From: Lacihabitans soyangensis
GTDB lineage: Bacteria > Bacteroidota > Bacteroidia > Cytophagales > Spirosomataceae
Length of the DNA: 64,000 nucleotides
NCBI RefSeq assembly: GCF_024343775.1
Contig: NZ_RJUF01000008.1
Span: 40,128 to 104,127 of the forward strand
Reading direction: 5' to 3'
A program made the position numbers and the translations under genes. Every line of letters starts with the position of its first letter. The stretch's first letter is position 1. Under the pieces are notes generated by a model that worked only from the letters and a program-made list of their open reading frames with translations, did no database searches and was not told where the DNA came from. Of this stretch, positions 44,709 to 54,497 are shown piece by piece.

Positions 44709-46334
44709 ATGAAAAAAATTCTATTGTCCCTCCTTCTCATCTCAGTAGTATCTGTGGGCTTTTTTGCTTTCAAACCCAAAAAACAAAAACGACCGAACAT
44801 TGTATTTATCATGTCTGATGACCACGCTTATCAGGCAATATCTGCCTATGATAAAAGACTCACCCAAACACCAAACATAGATAGGATTGCAAATGACGGA
44901 ATGCTGTTTTCGAATGCCTGCGTAACCAACTCTATTTGTGCTCCATCGAGAGCTGTGATTTTAACAGGAAAACACAGTCATTTAAACGGAAAAATCGACA
45001 ATTATTTCCCATTTGACACCACCAATATTACCTTTCCACAAATATTACAACAGAATGGTTATCAGACTGCTATGTTTGGAAAGTTACATTTTGGAAATAA
45101 CCCAAAAGGGTTTGATGAATTTCAGATTTTGCCTGACCAAGGGGATTATTATAACCCCGATTTTATAACTAAAAAAGAAGGCAAAAAGAAGATGACGGGT
45201 TATGTAACGGATTTGATTACCAACTTGACACTTAATTGGCTCAAAAACGAAAGAGACGAAAAAAAACCTTTCTTCTTGGCCTATTTGCACAAAGCTCCGC
45301 ATCGCGAATGGTTGCCAGCGGAGCGTCATTTTAAGGAGTTTTTAAAGAAAAAATTTCCAGAACCCTCAACTCTTTTTGATAATTATGAGGGTCGTGGCAG
45401 AGCTTCGAAGGAACAAGAAATGAATCTTTTAACCCACATGAATTGGGCGGGAGATTCAAAAATAACTCCAGAAAACATGGATAAATTGGGCATTAAAGAA
45501 TCGCACGCTTATGACAAAAGAAACTACAATGCCACAGTAGGAAGAATGAATCCTTTGCAAAGAAAAGCTTGGGACGATGCCTATGGAAAAATGAATGAGG
45601 AGTTCATAAAGAAATTCCCGACCATGACCGAAAAGGAGAAAATGCAATGGCGTTATCAGCGATACATGCAAGATTATTTAGGAAGTATAGCCTCTGTGGA
45701 TGAGGGTGTGGGAGAGGTTTTGGATTTCCTGAAAAAGAACAATCTGGAAGAAAACACCATTGTGGTTTACACCTCCGACCAAGGTTTTTATTTGGGCGAA
45801 CACGGCTGGTTCGACAAGCGATTTATTTTTGATGAGTCATTCAAAACCCCGCTCTTGGTTAAATGGCCCGGCGTGATAAAAGCTGGTTCTAAAAACACTC
45901 AGATGGTTCAAAATCTAGATTTTGCTCAAACTTTTCTAGAGGCGGCTGGCATAAAATCACCTTCTGATATGCAAGGAGAGAGTTTAATTCCAATTTTTAA
46001 AGGTCAAGGCAAAAACTTCCGAGATGCCGCATACTATCACTATTATGAATATCCGAGTGTTCACATGGTAAAAAGGCATTACGGAATCGTAACTGAAAAA
46101 TATAAACTTGTGCATTTTTATTATGACATTGACGAATGGGAATTGTATGACAGAGTAAACGACAAAAGCGAGATGAAGAACGTTTACAATGATCCAAAAT
46201 ATGCCAAAGTGAAAGCCGAATTACATAAAAAACTAGCCGCACTTCGTGTAAAATACAAAGACTCCGAGACCTTGGATAAAATGTACATAGCCAAATACGA
46301 TGAGTTAATAAAAAAAGGGAAGATATTCAGATAG
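44709..46334 (+). CDS. Sulfatase (arylsulfatase A family)
   Basis: A 541-aa exported enzyme that hydrolyses sulfate esters, probably on a polysaccharide or glycan. A signal peptide or anchor is at residues 1-21. Metal ligands are D37-D38 (IMSDDHAY). The sulfatase signature CAPSR (C77-R81) carries the Cys converted to formylglycine. VYTSDQGFYLGEHGWFDKRF gives the second metal site. I chose ATG 44709 because the residues before it are not signal-like. The formylglycine-generating enzyme is not in the window. A convergent terminator follows. Confidence 0.92.
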   Translation: MKKILLSLLLISVVSVGFFAFKPKKQKRPNIVFIMSDDHAYQAISAYDKRLTQTPNIDRIANDGMLFSNACVTNSICAPSRAVILTGKHSHLNGKIDNYFPFDTTNITFPQILQQNGYQTAMFGKLHFGNNPKGFDEFQILPDQGDYYNPDFITKKEGKKKMTGYVTDLITNLTLNWLKNERDEKKPFFLAYLHKAPHREWLPAERHFKEFLKKKFPEPSTLFDNYEGRGRASKEQEMNLLTHMNWAGDSKITPENMDKLGIKESHAYDKRNYNATVGRMNPLQRKAWDDAYGKMNEEFIKKFPTMTEKEKMQWRYQRYMQDYLGSIASVDEGVGEVLDFLKKNNLEENTIVVYTSDQGFYLGEHGWFDKRFIFDESFKTPLLVKWPGVIKAGSKNTQMVQNLDFAQTFLEAAGIKSPSDMQGESLIPIFKGQGKNFRDAAYYHYYEYPSVHMVKRHYGIVTEKYKLVHFYYDIDEWELYDRVNDKSEMKNVYNDPKYAKVKAELHKKLAALRVKYKDSETLDKMYIAKYDELIKKGKIFR

Positions 46335-46358
46335 TCTTGAAATGCTAACCAATAAGAT

Positions 46359-46394
46359 GAATTTGATTTAGAGTGGTTTCTCTAAATCAAATTC
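46359..46394. terminator. Convergent terminator between sulfatase and DUF4038 genes
   Basis: GAATTTGATTTAGAG (46359-46373) and CTCTAAATCAAATTC (46380-46394) form a perfect 15-bp stem with a 6-base loop. The right arm includes the stop codon of the minus-strand gene. Confidence 0.75.
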
Positions 46395-47751
46395 TTGGAT
46401 ATTTCTTTTGTACATCATCAACTACGAGCACCCAATCTTGGCCGTAACCTGAACTAGGTGGAGTAAAAACTTTGCTGCCTTTGTTTTCAAATTTCCCAGC
46501 ATCTTTTACTTCGCCATTTCGAGGACTAAACCAATAAGCCGAACATTGCTCTCCCGAAATTTTACCCAATTGCATTGTAAAAGACTTACCCATAGCACTA
46601 TAAACGAAAACATAATCAATTCCTCGTGTGGCTTGGATTCTTTCATATGCCGCCAAATTATTCTCCAAAATCAAACTTTGGTCGGGTATTCTATCTAAAA
46701 TCGGTCTTGCTTCTATGAGTTTTTTCAAAAACTTCACTTGTTTGGCCGCCGGTAAATCCAAAGCAAAGTGCCAGTAAGTTTTGGGTCCATTCACGCCTTC
46801 TGTTTTCGGAGAATACATTTGCCAGATGTCATGACAGCCATAAGTAAAACCAAACGCTCCAGCAAAGACATCTAAGTAAATGGCTTTTCTAACATCGTAA
46901 GCGTTTGTAGTTCCGTTTTCGTTGGCGTTAAAGCAAACTGGGTGATCTTCATAAATGGGTTCTCCATCAATGACAGGTTTGATTGGAGTTCTGTCATAAG
47001 AACCTTGAATCCTATCAAAAACTGCTGCATCTCTGCAATGCCCCGTCTGAAACATATTAAAATCAAACCAAGATTCATTATGAAACCATTCGCTGGCACC
47101 CTCCTTATTGGGTTGAGGGTGAAAAGTGAGCAGCCCTTTGTCATTTCCACCCAAGCCTTCCACTACTCCCACTGCCATGGCATTCCAAATTGCTACATCC
47201 GTAGTTCCAAGCCTCGGATTTCTATCACCACCCATTACCCATACGATGTTTGTTCTATTTTTATAGCGGTTGGCTATCCATTTACCAAAGATTTTGGCAT
47301 TGTTTTCATTGAAAATCTCGGGTCCGGCACCCCATCTGTCTTTAAAAACTTTATCGCCCCAAGTAGGTAATAAGGCGATATTTAAACCAAGTTCATTGGC
47401 TTTATCAACGATGAAATCTACATGCTTAAAGTAGGCCTCATTGGGCTTGGTAGGGTCATTATCGACGAGTGGCTTTTCTCCATAGGCATTAGGTTTGTTG
47501 ATACCGTCCATTTCGGCCAAAGCCACGGCTTGAATAATCGTAAATCCCTGAACAGCACGTTTTCCAAGATAAAAAGCGGCTTCTTCCCTATCCAATCGAT
47601 GGAACAATTCCCAGGCCGTATCTCCTACCCAGACAAATGGTTTTCCATCTTTCATTAAATACCGTTTGTTGGCACTTACGCTGAATGATTGAGCTTTAGA
47701 AAATTGAGTAAATGCAGAAAGAAAAACTACAGTCAAAAGTATTTTTTTCAT
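46387..47751 (-). CDS. Secreted DUF4038 glycoside hydrolase (GH140-like)
   Basis: A 454-aa exported protein (signal peptide ending FSKAQS). DUF4038 proteins are TIM-barrel hydrolases related to the apiosidase family GH140. Matching blocks are GKPFVWVGDTAWELFHRL near the start and WVMGGDRNP in the barrel. DGEPIYEDHP contains a candidate catalytic acid. The last 90 residues form the collagen-binding-like C-terminal domain (YWFSPRNGEVKDAG). I chose ATG 47751. The small lipoprotein gene upstream is 35 bases away on the same strand. Confidence 0.87.
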   Translation of the reverse strand: MKKILLTVVFLSAFTQFSKAQSFSVSANKRYLMKDGKPFVWVGDTAWELFHRLDREEAAFYLGKRAVQGFTIIQAVALAEMDGINKPNAYGEKPLVDNDPTKPNEAYFKHVDFIVDKANELGLNIALLPTWGDKVFKDRWGAGPEIFNENNAKIFGKWIANRYKNRTNIVWVMGGDRNPRLGTTDVAIWNAMAVGVVEGLGGNDKGLLTFHPQPNKEGASEWFHNESWFDFNMFQTGHCRDAAVFDRIQGSYDRTPIKPVIDGEPIYEDHPVCFNANENGTTNAYDVRKAIYLDVFAGAFGFTYGCHDIWQMYSPKTEGVNGPKTYWHFALDLPAAKQVKFLKKLIEARPILDRIPDQSLILENNLAAYERIQATRGIDYVFVYSAMGKSFTMQLGKISGEQCSAYWFSPRNGEVKDAGKFENKGSKVFTPPSSGYGQDWVLVVDDVQKKYPRI

Positions 47752-47786
47752 CTCTAATTGGTTTAAAACTTCCAAATCTATTCTGA

Positions 47787-48227
47787 TCACTTAACACGCA
47801 CATATTTCTCCACAATTATGCGGTCAATGCCCAATTTTTCTAGTTTCTCTACACCTTTTTGAACCAAAGTGTCGTTTTGAATTTTTACCACAAATTCGAA
47901 CTTATGGTTTTCCCATTGAGGGTCAATGAAATATTCTAAGTTTTCGGTATAAATACTGTCTTTCAACGTGTAAGTTCCCGCACCAGCTGTGTAAGCAGCT
48001 CTGGTGGAATCTTTAGATCCGGTGATATCATGACTTAAAAAAGCAAAATGACTACCATTGATAATTTTTATCATTTTCACCTTTAAGTTGAAAGTTGAAA
48101 ACGTGGAGTCCTTTTCGGTCGAAGTAGCAGAAATTAGCTCCCAGGTACCTTCTAAAGATGGGGCAGATTGTTTTTCACAAGCACAAAATGTAAATAGCAA
48201 AGCAATGATTCCGAAGAAATATTTCAT
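47787..48227 (-). CDS. Small lipoprotein, lipocalin-like in outline
   Basis: A 146-aa protein with signal and lipobox (LLFTFCACEK). The mature part begins with LEGTWELISA and continues as beta strands, the pattern of lipocalin-like domains common in Bacteroidota. No exact family assignment is possible. It probably shares a transcript with the DUF4038 gene. Confidence 0.7.
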   Translation of the reverse strand: MKYFFGIIALLFTFCACEKQSAPSLEGTWELISATSTEKDSTFSTFNLKVKMIKIINGSHFAFLSHDITGSKDSTRAAYTAGAGTYTLKDSIYTENLEYFIDPQWENHKFEFVVKIQNDTLVQKGVEKLEKLGIDRIIVEKYVRVK

Positions 48228-48413
48228 ATAATGTTAAGGTTGAATTGTTTAATAATTACGAAAATAGATAAATAAAGACCAAATCCAATTATCATAATGC
48301 AGGCAATCTATATATTCCCTCTCGATGATTTGATATAAAAATATCTAAGGACTTAAAACGCCATCTAGAATTGGCATGAACAACCTTGAAATATTTGCAA
48401 TTGAATACCATGG

Positions 48414-48974
48414 TCACATATTTTCAAAATCAAATGAAACGGTTAAATATTCCCAAGTCATCTTGATTTTTCCTTTTTTACCATTCGTGCTTATGACATC
48501 ATAAGTTAATGCTTCAGTTATTTTTTTGTTTTTGATAGGCTTTACCGTTAACCTTAAAATGTCGTTCTCCTCCTTATAGTCATCTGCAAGGTGCATATCC
48601 CAAGTTTTACTAAGAATAATCGTCCATGTTTTTTTGTTGGGAATTGTAAAAAAACCATATTTCCCTTTTGGAATATGTTTGCCTTGAATCATTACATCTT
48701 GCGAGAAATCTATCCAAGTAGCGTGGTGTGCTCCCGTTGCCCAAACTTGGTTGTAGGCCACCAAACCGTTCCAAATTGACCTCCCTCTTACACTTGGAGA
48801 GCCATATTCAATGTGTACATGATTGTTGCCTACCATTGCCATGGCTGTCATTTTGGGGCTTTTGGGCTTTGAGGCTGTTTTGGCAGTATCGGCTTTAGGT
48901 TGATGGTTTTCGTGCTGAGCAAACACGCAGTTAGATATTATTACGCTCAATATGATTAGGATGTTTTTTTTCAT
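48414..48974 (-). CDS. Secreted DUF2911 protein
   Basis: A 186-aa exported protein (signal ending NCVFAQ). Its body matches DUF2911: HVHIEYGSPSVRGRSIWNGL, VWATGAHHATWIDF, and GKYGFFTIPNKKTWTIILSK. Function is unknown. The PepSY gene lies 18 bases upstream on the same strand, so the two are probably cotranscribed. Confidence 0.88.
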   Translation of the reverse strand: MKKNILIILSVIISNCVFAQHENHQPKADTAKTASKPKSPKMTAMAMVGNNHVHIEYGSPSVRGRSIWNGLVAYNQVWATGAHHATWIDFSQDVMIQGKHIPKGKYGFFTIPNKKTWTIILSKTWDMHLADDYKEENDILRLTVKPIKNKKITEALTYDVISTNGKKGKIKMTWEYLTVSFDFENM

Positions 48975-48992
48975 TTCTTTGATATTTAAATA

Positions 48993-49724
48993 TTATTTTC
49001 TTTTACGACTTACAAAAAACAGAATGAATCCAGAAAGGATAGAAAATAGACCAAACAAAGAAAACGCTCGTAGCAACCAATTAGAAATATTGTCTCTGCT
49101 TTGATAGTCCATGGTGTGCATCATCCATAAAAAATCAAAAACCCTCCATTTATTATTTCTGAATTTTTGGACAGTTCCTAACTCAGCCGCCACAAAAACT
49201 GTGGTATTTGATGGATGATTAAAAGTTACTGCATAAGCTGGCAAAGGCTGTTCGCGGTATTCATGGTGGCCATTTGTCGTCGTTAAATATTCCACTTGTT
49301 TTACTTTGGCATCATCTGCAAAGTTGGTTTTGGCCATATTTACTGCCTCTTCTTTCGTTAATGGAGCACGCAAAACACCTGTTTGGGCATTGGCCAATTG
49401 TATTTTTTTGTCTCGGTCATGTACCTTAGAATAGGTAATTTGATAAACAGGCTCATCAAAAATCTGAATTAACTTTAAATCAAAAACAAAATTAACACTA
49501 TCCTTTTCTTTAATTTTCTCAATAATAATCTGCGGATTTACCAAATTTAAATCCACTCCCAAGGGATGAATATGGGCCTTTTGATGATCTCCATGGATTT
49601 CGTCCATGTCAGACCAACTGAAATACAAACCGCCTATCGTCCAGAACAGAAACTGAATACCTAAAGCAACACCCAAAAAGCGGTGTGCTTTCCTGATTTT
49701 TCTTTGAAACTCTCCTTTTCTCAT
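48993..49724 (-). CDS. PepSY-domain membrane protein
   Basis: A 243-aa inner-membrane protein with an N-terminal segment (HRFLGVALGIQFLFWTIGGL), a periplasmic part with PepSY character, and a C-terminal segment (LFGLFSILSGFILFFV). This is the short form of the PiuB/iron-regulated PepSY family. Its neighbour is a multicopper oxidase, so a metal-related or redox role is plausible. Confidence 0.82.
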   Translation of the reverse strand: MRKGEFQRKIRKAHRFLGVALGIQFLFWTIGGLYFSWSDMDEIHGDHQKAHIHPLGVDLNLVNPQIIIEKIKEKDSVNFVFDLKLIQIFDEPVYQITYSKVHDRDKKIQLANAQTGVLRAPLTKEEAVNMAKTNFADDAKVKQVEYLTTTNGHHEYREQPLPAYAVTFNHPSNTTVFVAAELGTVQKFRNNKWRVFDFLWMMHTMDYQSRDNISNWLLRAFSLFGLFSILSGFILFFVSRKRK

Positions 49725-49864
49725 ATTATTAGATTAGCACACTAATCTTAAGAAAACATTAAACATTTGGAGCTCTATTGAACTAGAAATACTTTAGCTC
49801 TTTTTTAAGCTTTTACAAAAAAGTTTGATACCCAAATACCAATAGGTTCTTTCTTAATTACAAA

Positions 49865-51316
49865 TTACTTAACCTCAAAATTTAACATCATCCCATCGTC
49901 CTCATGTTCGAGGTTATGGCAGTGAAGCACAAACTTACCCTTTATTTCAAATTTGATCATTACCCGTACTTTTTCTCCTGGACCAACCAAAACTGTATCC
50001 TTCCAAGCTTTTTCATGAGGAAAAATAGCATTGCGACCACCCATCCTAGACACCAACTGAAAATTTGCACCGTGAATATGCATAGGGTGGGCTTCATCTC
50101 CAATAGAATTATCAAAATCCCAAGTCTCTACAGAACCCAAAACTACCGTTTCATCAATTCGGTTTGATTTATAGATCTTGTTATTAATTTTATGCATACC
50201 TTCTTTTGCCATATGGTCCATGGTTAAAGTAAAAGATCGGATATTGGTTGAAGCAGACAACTTGGAAAAATTCAATAAAGAATTGGGTAATTTAAATGTA
50301 TCGGTAGCTTGGCTTTTGACATGGAAAGCCATAATATCAAATGGTTGATTACCTTGGGCATTTCCCATTGTAAAAAATGGCTCACTTTTGAGAAAAACAA
50401 CTTCCCCTACTTTTGCTAAAGAAAAATCTACTAAAATATCAACTCTTTCACCCGTACTAATCAAAACATTTCTTACTGGCTCTGGCTGAAACAATAAGCC
50501 CCCATCTGAGCCTATTAAATAAAACTCGGCCTTGTTGCTTAATGCCAAATTATAAATCCTTGCAGAGGAAGCATTGAGTATCCTAAGTCTATAAAAACGG
50601 GTGGAAACGTCTAAAAATGGTTTACTAGTACCATTTACCAAGATGTTTTCACCCAAATAACCGGTCATAATTTCCTTCATCGTCGGCTGATAGTTGATTG
50701 AACCATCGGCTTTTATTCTTTTATCTTGAATTATAAGGGGAATTTCTTGGGAATCCTTTGGCAATCCCAAAGCCTTTTCTTCATCTGATTCAACTATAAA
50801 TAAACCTGCAAGCCCAAGTGTAACTTGCTCAGCAGTAGATTCGTGCAAATGTGGATGATACCAATTTGTGCCGGCCTGTTGGTTAACCTTAAATTTATAA
50901 TTAAAGGTCTCGTTGGGCATCACCATTTGGTCTGGGTGGCCGTCCATATCAGCAGGAATTTTTAGACCATGCCAGTGAATATTGGTATGATCAGAAAGTT
51001 TATTTACCAAATTTATATTGACATTTTCACCGTTTTTCACTCGGATGGTTGGTCCCAAAATACCTTCTCCATAACCCAATACGCTTACTTTTGACGAAGA
51101 CATTAGGGCTTCAGTTGTATTTTGAGCTACTAAAGATGTATTTCCAGAAACAGTTTTCGGAATTTTTAGAGGATTTATAAACAATCCACTATTCACCTGA
51201 GGAACAACAGTATCTCCATGGTGCATGCCACTCATGCACGAGGACAAAATGCTCTCTGTACTCAAAATAGTAGCTGTACTAAAACTCAATTTTTTCAAAA
51301 ACTCTTTCCTTTTCAT
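49865..51316 (-). CDS. Multicopper oxidase
   Basis: A 483-aa exported enzyme, like CueO/SufI-type oxidases. The signal ends in a lipobox (SILSSCMSG, Cys27), so it is probably a lipoprotein. Copper ligands are HWHG and WYHPHLH in the first domain, and HPMHIHG and LHCHNLEHEDDGMM in the last. The cupredoxin domains are complete. It likely oxidises Cu(I), Fe(II) or organic substrates at the cell surface. The PepSY gene follows 140 bases downstream on the same strand. Confidence 0.92.
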   Translation of the reverse strand: MKRKEFLKKLSFSTATILSTESILSSCMSGMHHGDTVVPQVNSGLFINPLKIPKTVSGNTSLVAQNTTEALMSSSKVSVLGYGEGILGPTIRVKNGENVNINLVNKLSDHTNIHWHGLKIPADMDGHPDQMVMPNETFNYKFKVNQQAGTNWYHPHLHESTAEQVTLGLAGLFIVESDEEKALGLPKDSQEIPLIIQDKRIKADGSINYQPTMKEIMTGYLGENILVNGTSKPFLDVSTRFYRLRILNASSARIYNLALSNKAEFYLIGSDGGLLFQPEPVRNVLISTGERVDILVDFSLAKVGEVVFLKSEPFFTMGNAQGNQPFDIMAFHVKSQATDTFKLPNSLLNFSKLSASTNIRSFTLTMDHMAKEGMHKINNKIYKSNRIDETVVLGSVETWDFDNSIGDEAHPMHIHGANFQLVSRMGGRNAIFPHEKAWKDTVLVGPGEKVRVMIKFEIKGKFVLHCHNLEHEDDGMMLNFEVK

Positions 51317-51844
51317 AATCTAAATAATAATCTGATTCTGGTAATTTCTAGAAAATTGAATTTTTATCTATATGATCGAAAAATACTGGTCTTGACACCT
51401 TTTCTAAACCATAAATATACAGATTAATACGTTTGTTCTTCTATATCCCCCATTTCAAAATAACATTTTTGCAATTGCAATACTAAGAAAAAATAATTTA
51501 AACACTGACAAACAACTACTTAATAAAAAAAGGTTAATATTAAAAAACTTCAATTATGATTGTTGCCTGAAGTGTCATTTCAAAAAACATTGAGAAAGTA
51601 CTATGTAAATTTTACGTATAAACAACGAAGCAGATTAAGTACCAAAATCTTTAACTCTTTGAATCAGAATTAAAGAAATTCATAAATCGAATTTTCAACT
51701 ACCTATTCGGGCAGAAATCAGAAACAGACTTTATATACGTTAAATGAAGACCATCAGAAATTGATATTTATTATCCTAAAATTGAAACCATAAAATCAAT
51801 TTCTTTGAACCAGGTATAAAAAACTAGTCTTGCCTAAAATATTA
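51317..51844. other. Gene-free AT-rich region
   Basis: I see no ORF with coding character, RNA gene or strong hairpin here. A TTGCAATTGCAA palindrome near 51470 is the only small structure. Confidence 0.5.
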
Positions 51845-53395
51845 CTAGATCTTTTTAATGAACTCCTCCCAATCCTCAGCCATTTTTCCTTTTAAAACCC
51901 TCGGGAATTTATGCTGTCCGCCCTCTTTACCGTGGCTTTTCATCCAATCAATGAAAACGCTGGTAGGAAGCACTTTACAAAATACGTTTTTCAATGCATG
52001 GGTTCTTTCTGTTGCGTAATCGTCGTTTAGGAGTTTGATTTTTTCATCAATTCTTCGGGCAAGTTCAGTCTCGTCCTGACAATTGTCGCAACCTATATAC
52101 CATTGATGAGCAAACAAGGGCGGATGCTTTTTGCCAATTACCGTAAACTCTTTGATAAATAGCTGCATTTCTTCCGCTACCTCCATAACTGCCCTGTTCA
52201 TGTTTTCTACCGAAAGATGTTCACCACAAAGGCTTAAGAAATGCTTGGTGCGGCCTGTTATGACAATTTCTGCCGTTTTTTTGTTTACAAACTTTATGGT
52301 GTCGCCTATCAAATATCGCCATGCTCCAGCACAAGTACTCATCAAAAGTGCGTATTCCGTATGTTCCTTCACCTCGTTAATCATCAAGGTTTCTGGTTTA
52401 TTTTTCAAGTTTCCTTCCTCATCGAAATTGGCTTCTGTAAAAGGGATAAACTCATAAAAAATGCCATTGTTTAGTACCATTTGTAAGTGACCGTTTGGCC
52501 TAGCCTGATAAGCCACAAAACCCTCTGAAGCCAAGTAGGTTTCTAAATAATAAAAAGGTTTGGAGCCATCTAGCAATTTACTAAAACCTTCTCTGTAGGG
52601 ATCTATAGAAACACCACCCCAACCAAAAGCCACCAAGTTTGGCCATATTTGATGGATGTTTTCTACCTTATGAAAAGCAATAATTCGCTCAAAAAGTATC
52701 TGAATCCAAGCGGGTACGCCCGCCACAAAGGCCACATCCCAGTTTGGTGCGTTGAGGGTTATTTCTTGTAATTTTTTCTCCCAACTTTTTTCTTGGCTAA
52801 TGGCTTTGCCTGGCTTGAAAAACTTCTCAAACCAAAATGGCATTTTGCCGACTGTAATTCCGCTCAAATCGCCTTCAAAATGGTCGTCGATTTGATTGAG
52901 CCTCGTGCCGCCACCCAAGAGCAAATAGCCTTTCTCGAAAGTTTCTTTTGGCAAATCTCGAAAGTGACCGAGGGTAACTATCTGGGCAATACTTGCCTTA
53001 TGGATGGCCTTAATCATGGCTTTGGTTACCGGAATGGCCTTAGAAGCGGCTTCTGAGGTACCCGAACTCAAGGCAAAATATTTGACCTTACCCGGCCAAG
53101 TGATATTTTTTTCTCCGTTGCGGGCTTTTACCCACCACAAGTTATACATTTTATTGTAGTCATGAATGGGTACGGTCTCTTTAAAATCTTTGTAGATGGC
53201 CTGCTCTTTTTTCAAAGTTCGAATACCTGCAATTTTCTCAAAATTATACGAGCGTCCAAACTCCGTCTTTCTTGCTTTTTTGAGCAATTTAAAAAGTACT
53301 CTTCGCTGATGCTTAGCTGGTTTTACAATCCTGAGTTTTTTTATATTCGCGGTTAAGGCAATACTTTTTTTAATGATACTTCCCAACAAGGCCAT
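51845..53395 (-). CDS. GH3 auxin-responsive-promoter family protein
   Basis: A protein of about 516 aa of the GH3 family, acyl-adenylating enzymes that join amino acids or similar groups to carboxylic acids in plants; bacterial roles are unknown. Matching blocks are ALSSGTSEAASKAIPVT (ATP-binding), YLETYLASEGFVAYQ, and DTIKFVNKKTAEIVITGRTK with FLSLCGEHLSVENM. I chose ATG 53395 (MALLGSIIKK) over 53410. It is a single-gene unit. Confidence 0.9.
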   Translation of the reverse strand: MALLGSIIKKSIALTANIKKLRIVKPAKHQRRVLFKLLKKARKTEFGRSYNFEKIAGIRTLKKEQAIYKDFKETVPIHDYNKMYNLWWVKARNGEKNITWPGKVKYFALSSGTSEAASKAIPVTKAMIKAIHKASIAQIVTLGHFRDLPKETFEKGYLLLGGGTRLNQIDDHFEGDLSGITVGKMPFWFEKFFKPGKAISQEKSWEKKLQEITLNAPNWDVAFVAGVPAWIQILFERIIAFHKVENIHQIWPNLVAFGWGGVSIDPYREGFSKLLDGSKPFYYLETYLASEGFVAYQARPNGHLQMVLNNGIFYEFIPFTEANFDEEGNLKNKPETLMINEVKEHTEYALLMSTCAGAWRYLIGDTIKFVNKKTAEIVITGRTKHFLSLCGEHLSVENMNRAVMEVAEEMQLFIKEFTVIGKKHPPLFAHQWYIGCDNCQDETELARRIDEKIKLLNDDYATERTHALKNVFCKVLPTSVFIDWMKSHGKEGGQHKFPRVLKGKMAEDWEEFIKKI

Positions 53396-53590
53396 ATTTT
53401 TTCGATGCACATTTTAGCGACACAAAATTAAAATGTAGCAGAGGTTTATTTGGAGTATTCAATGTAAAGAAATTGTTTTATTTTCATTAACAAACAACAC
53501 AACATACTGATTCATAACCATTTCCTAACATTTTAAATACTTTCTGATAACAATTCCAGAGTAGTTTTGAGTATTTAAATATTACGTGTT

Positions 53591-54400
53591 TTGGAGGAAT
53601 TAAAAAAATATAAAACCGTCGTAATTTCTGACGTACATCTTGGTTCCAACGGCTCAAAAGCTGAAGATGCTACCACTTTTTTGAAACAACTCTCTTGCGA
53701 AAAACTGATTTTGAACGGAGACATTATTGACGGTTGGCAGCTGAAAAAATATGGAACCTGGCGAAAAAAACATACAGGTTTTCTGAGGGTTGTCCTCCGC
53801 ATGATGGAAAAAGACAATACCAGGGTGATCTATATTAGAGGTAACCACGATGATTTTTTGGACCAGGTGATGCCTTTGGTAGTTGGTAAAAACTTCCAGA
53901 TCCGACGCGATTATGTCTTAAAATCAGGAAAAAAGAAATTTTTCGTCACACATGGAGACGTCTTCGATTCCATCACCTCACACATGAAGTGGCTGGCCTA
54001 TTTGGGAGATATTGGTTACACGTTCCTACTTTGGATCAACAAGTTCTATAACCAATACCGCAGTTTCAGAGGCTTGCCATATTTCTCACTGTCGCAGTCT
54101 ATTAAGCAAAAAGTAAAGATGGCGGTCAATTTCATATCTGATTTTGAGGAAAAACTAGCAGAATTGGCAAAAGCCAGAAACTGCGACGGAATTATCTGTG
54201 GACATATTCACAAACCTGACATTAAGACTTTTGATGGCATTACCTATATGAATTCCGGCGATTGGGTGGAGTCTCTTTCGGCATTGGTAGAAAACCACAA
54301 CCACGAGTGGAGCTTGGTCTATTTTTACACCGTTCCTAAAATAGAGATTCCGCTCAAGAACGAAAAAATCACAATAGAAGAATGGCCAAAGGCAGTTTAA
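53591..54400 (+). CDS. LpxH-like metallophosphoesterase
   Basis: A 269-aa calcineurin-type phosphoesterase with the full motif set: ISDVHLGSNG, NGDIIDGW, RGNHDDFL, THGDVFD and CGHIHKP. These resemble UDP-2,3-diacylglucosamine pyrophosphatase-type enzymes of lipid A synthesis, although this Bacteroidota group may have another substrate. The start is TTG 53591 (MEELKKYKTV), because no ATG is available. A glycosyltransferase follows about 100 bases later on the same strand. Confidence 0.85.
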   Translation: MEELKKYKTVVISDVHLGSNGSKAEDATTFLKQLSCEKLILNGDIIDGWQLKKYGTWRKKHTGFLRVVLRMMEKDNTRVIYIRGNHDDFLDQVMPLVVGKNFQIRRDYVLKSGKKKFFVTHGDVFDSITSHMKWLAYLGDIGYTFLLWINKFYNQYRSFRGLPYFSLSQSIKQKVKMAVNFISDFEEKLAELAKARNCDGIICGHIHKPDIKTFDGITYMNSGDWVESLSALVENHNHEWSLVYFYTVPKIEIPLKNEKITIEEWPKAV

Positions 54401-54497
54401 AACTCCTATTTTATAAACCAACACCCCTAATAATTAAAAAGCATTGTAAAGAATAAACAGTGCATCTTAGTGCCTTAGCGGTTAAACCAAAGCATTT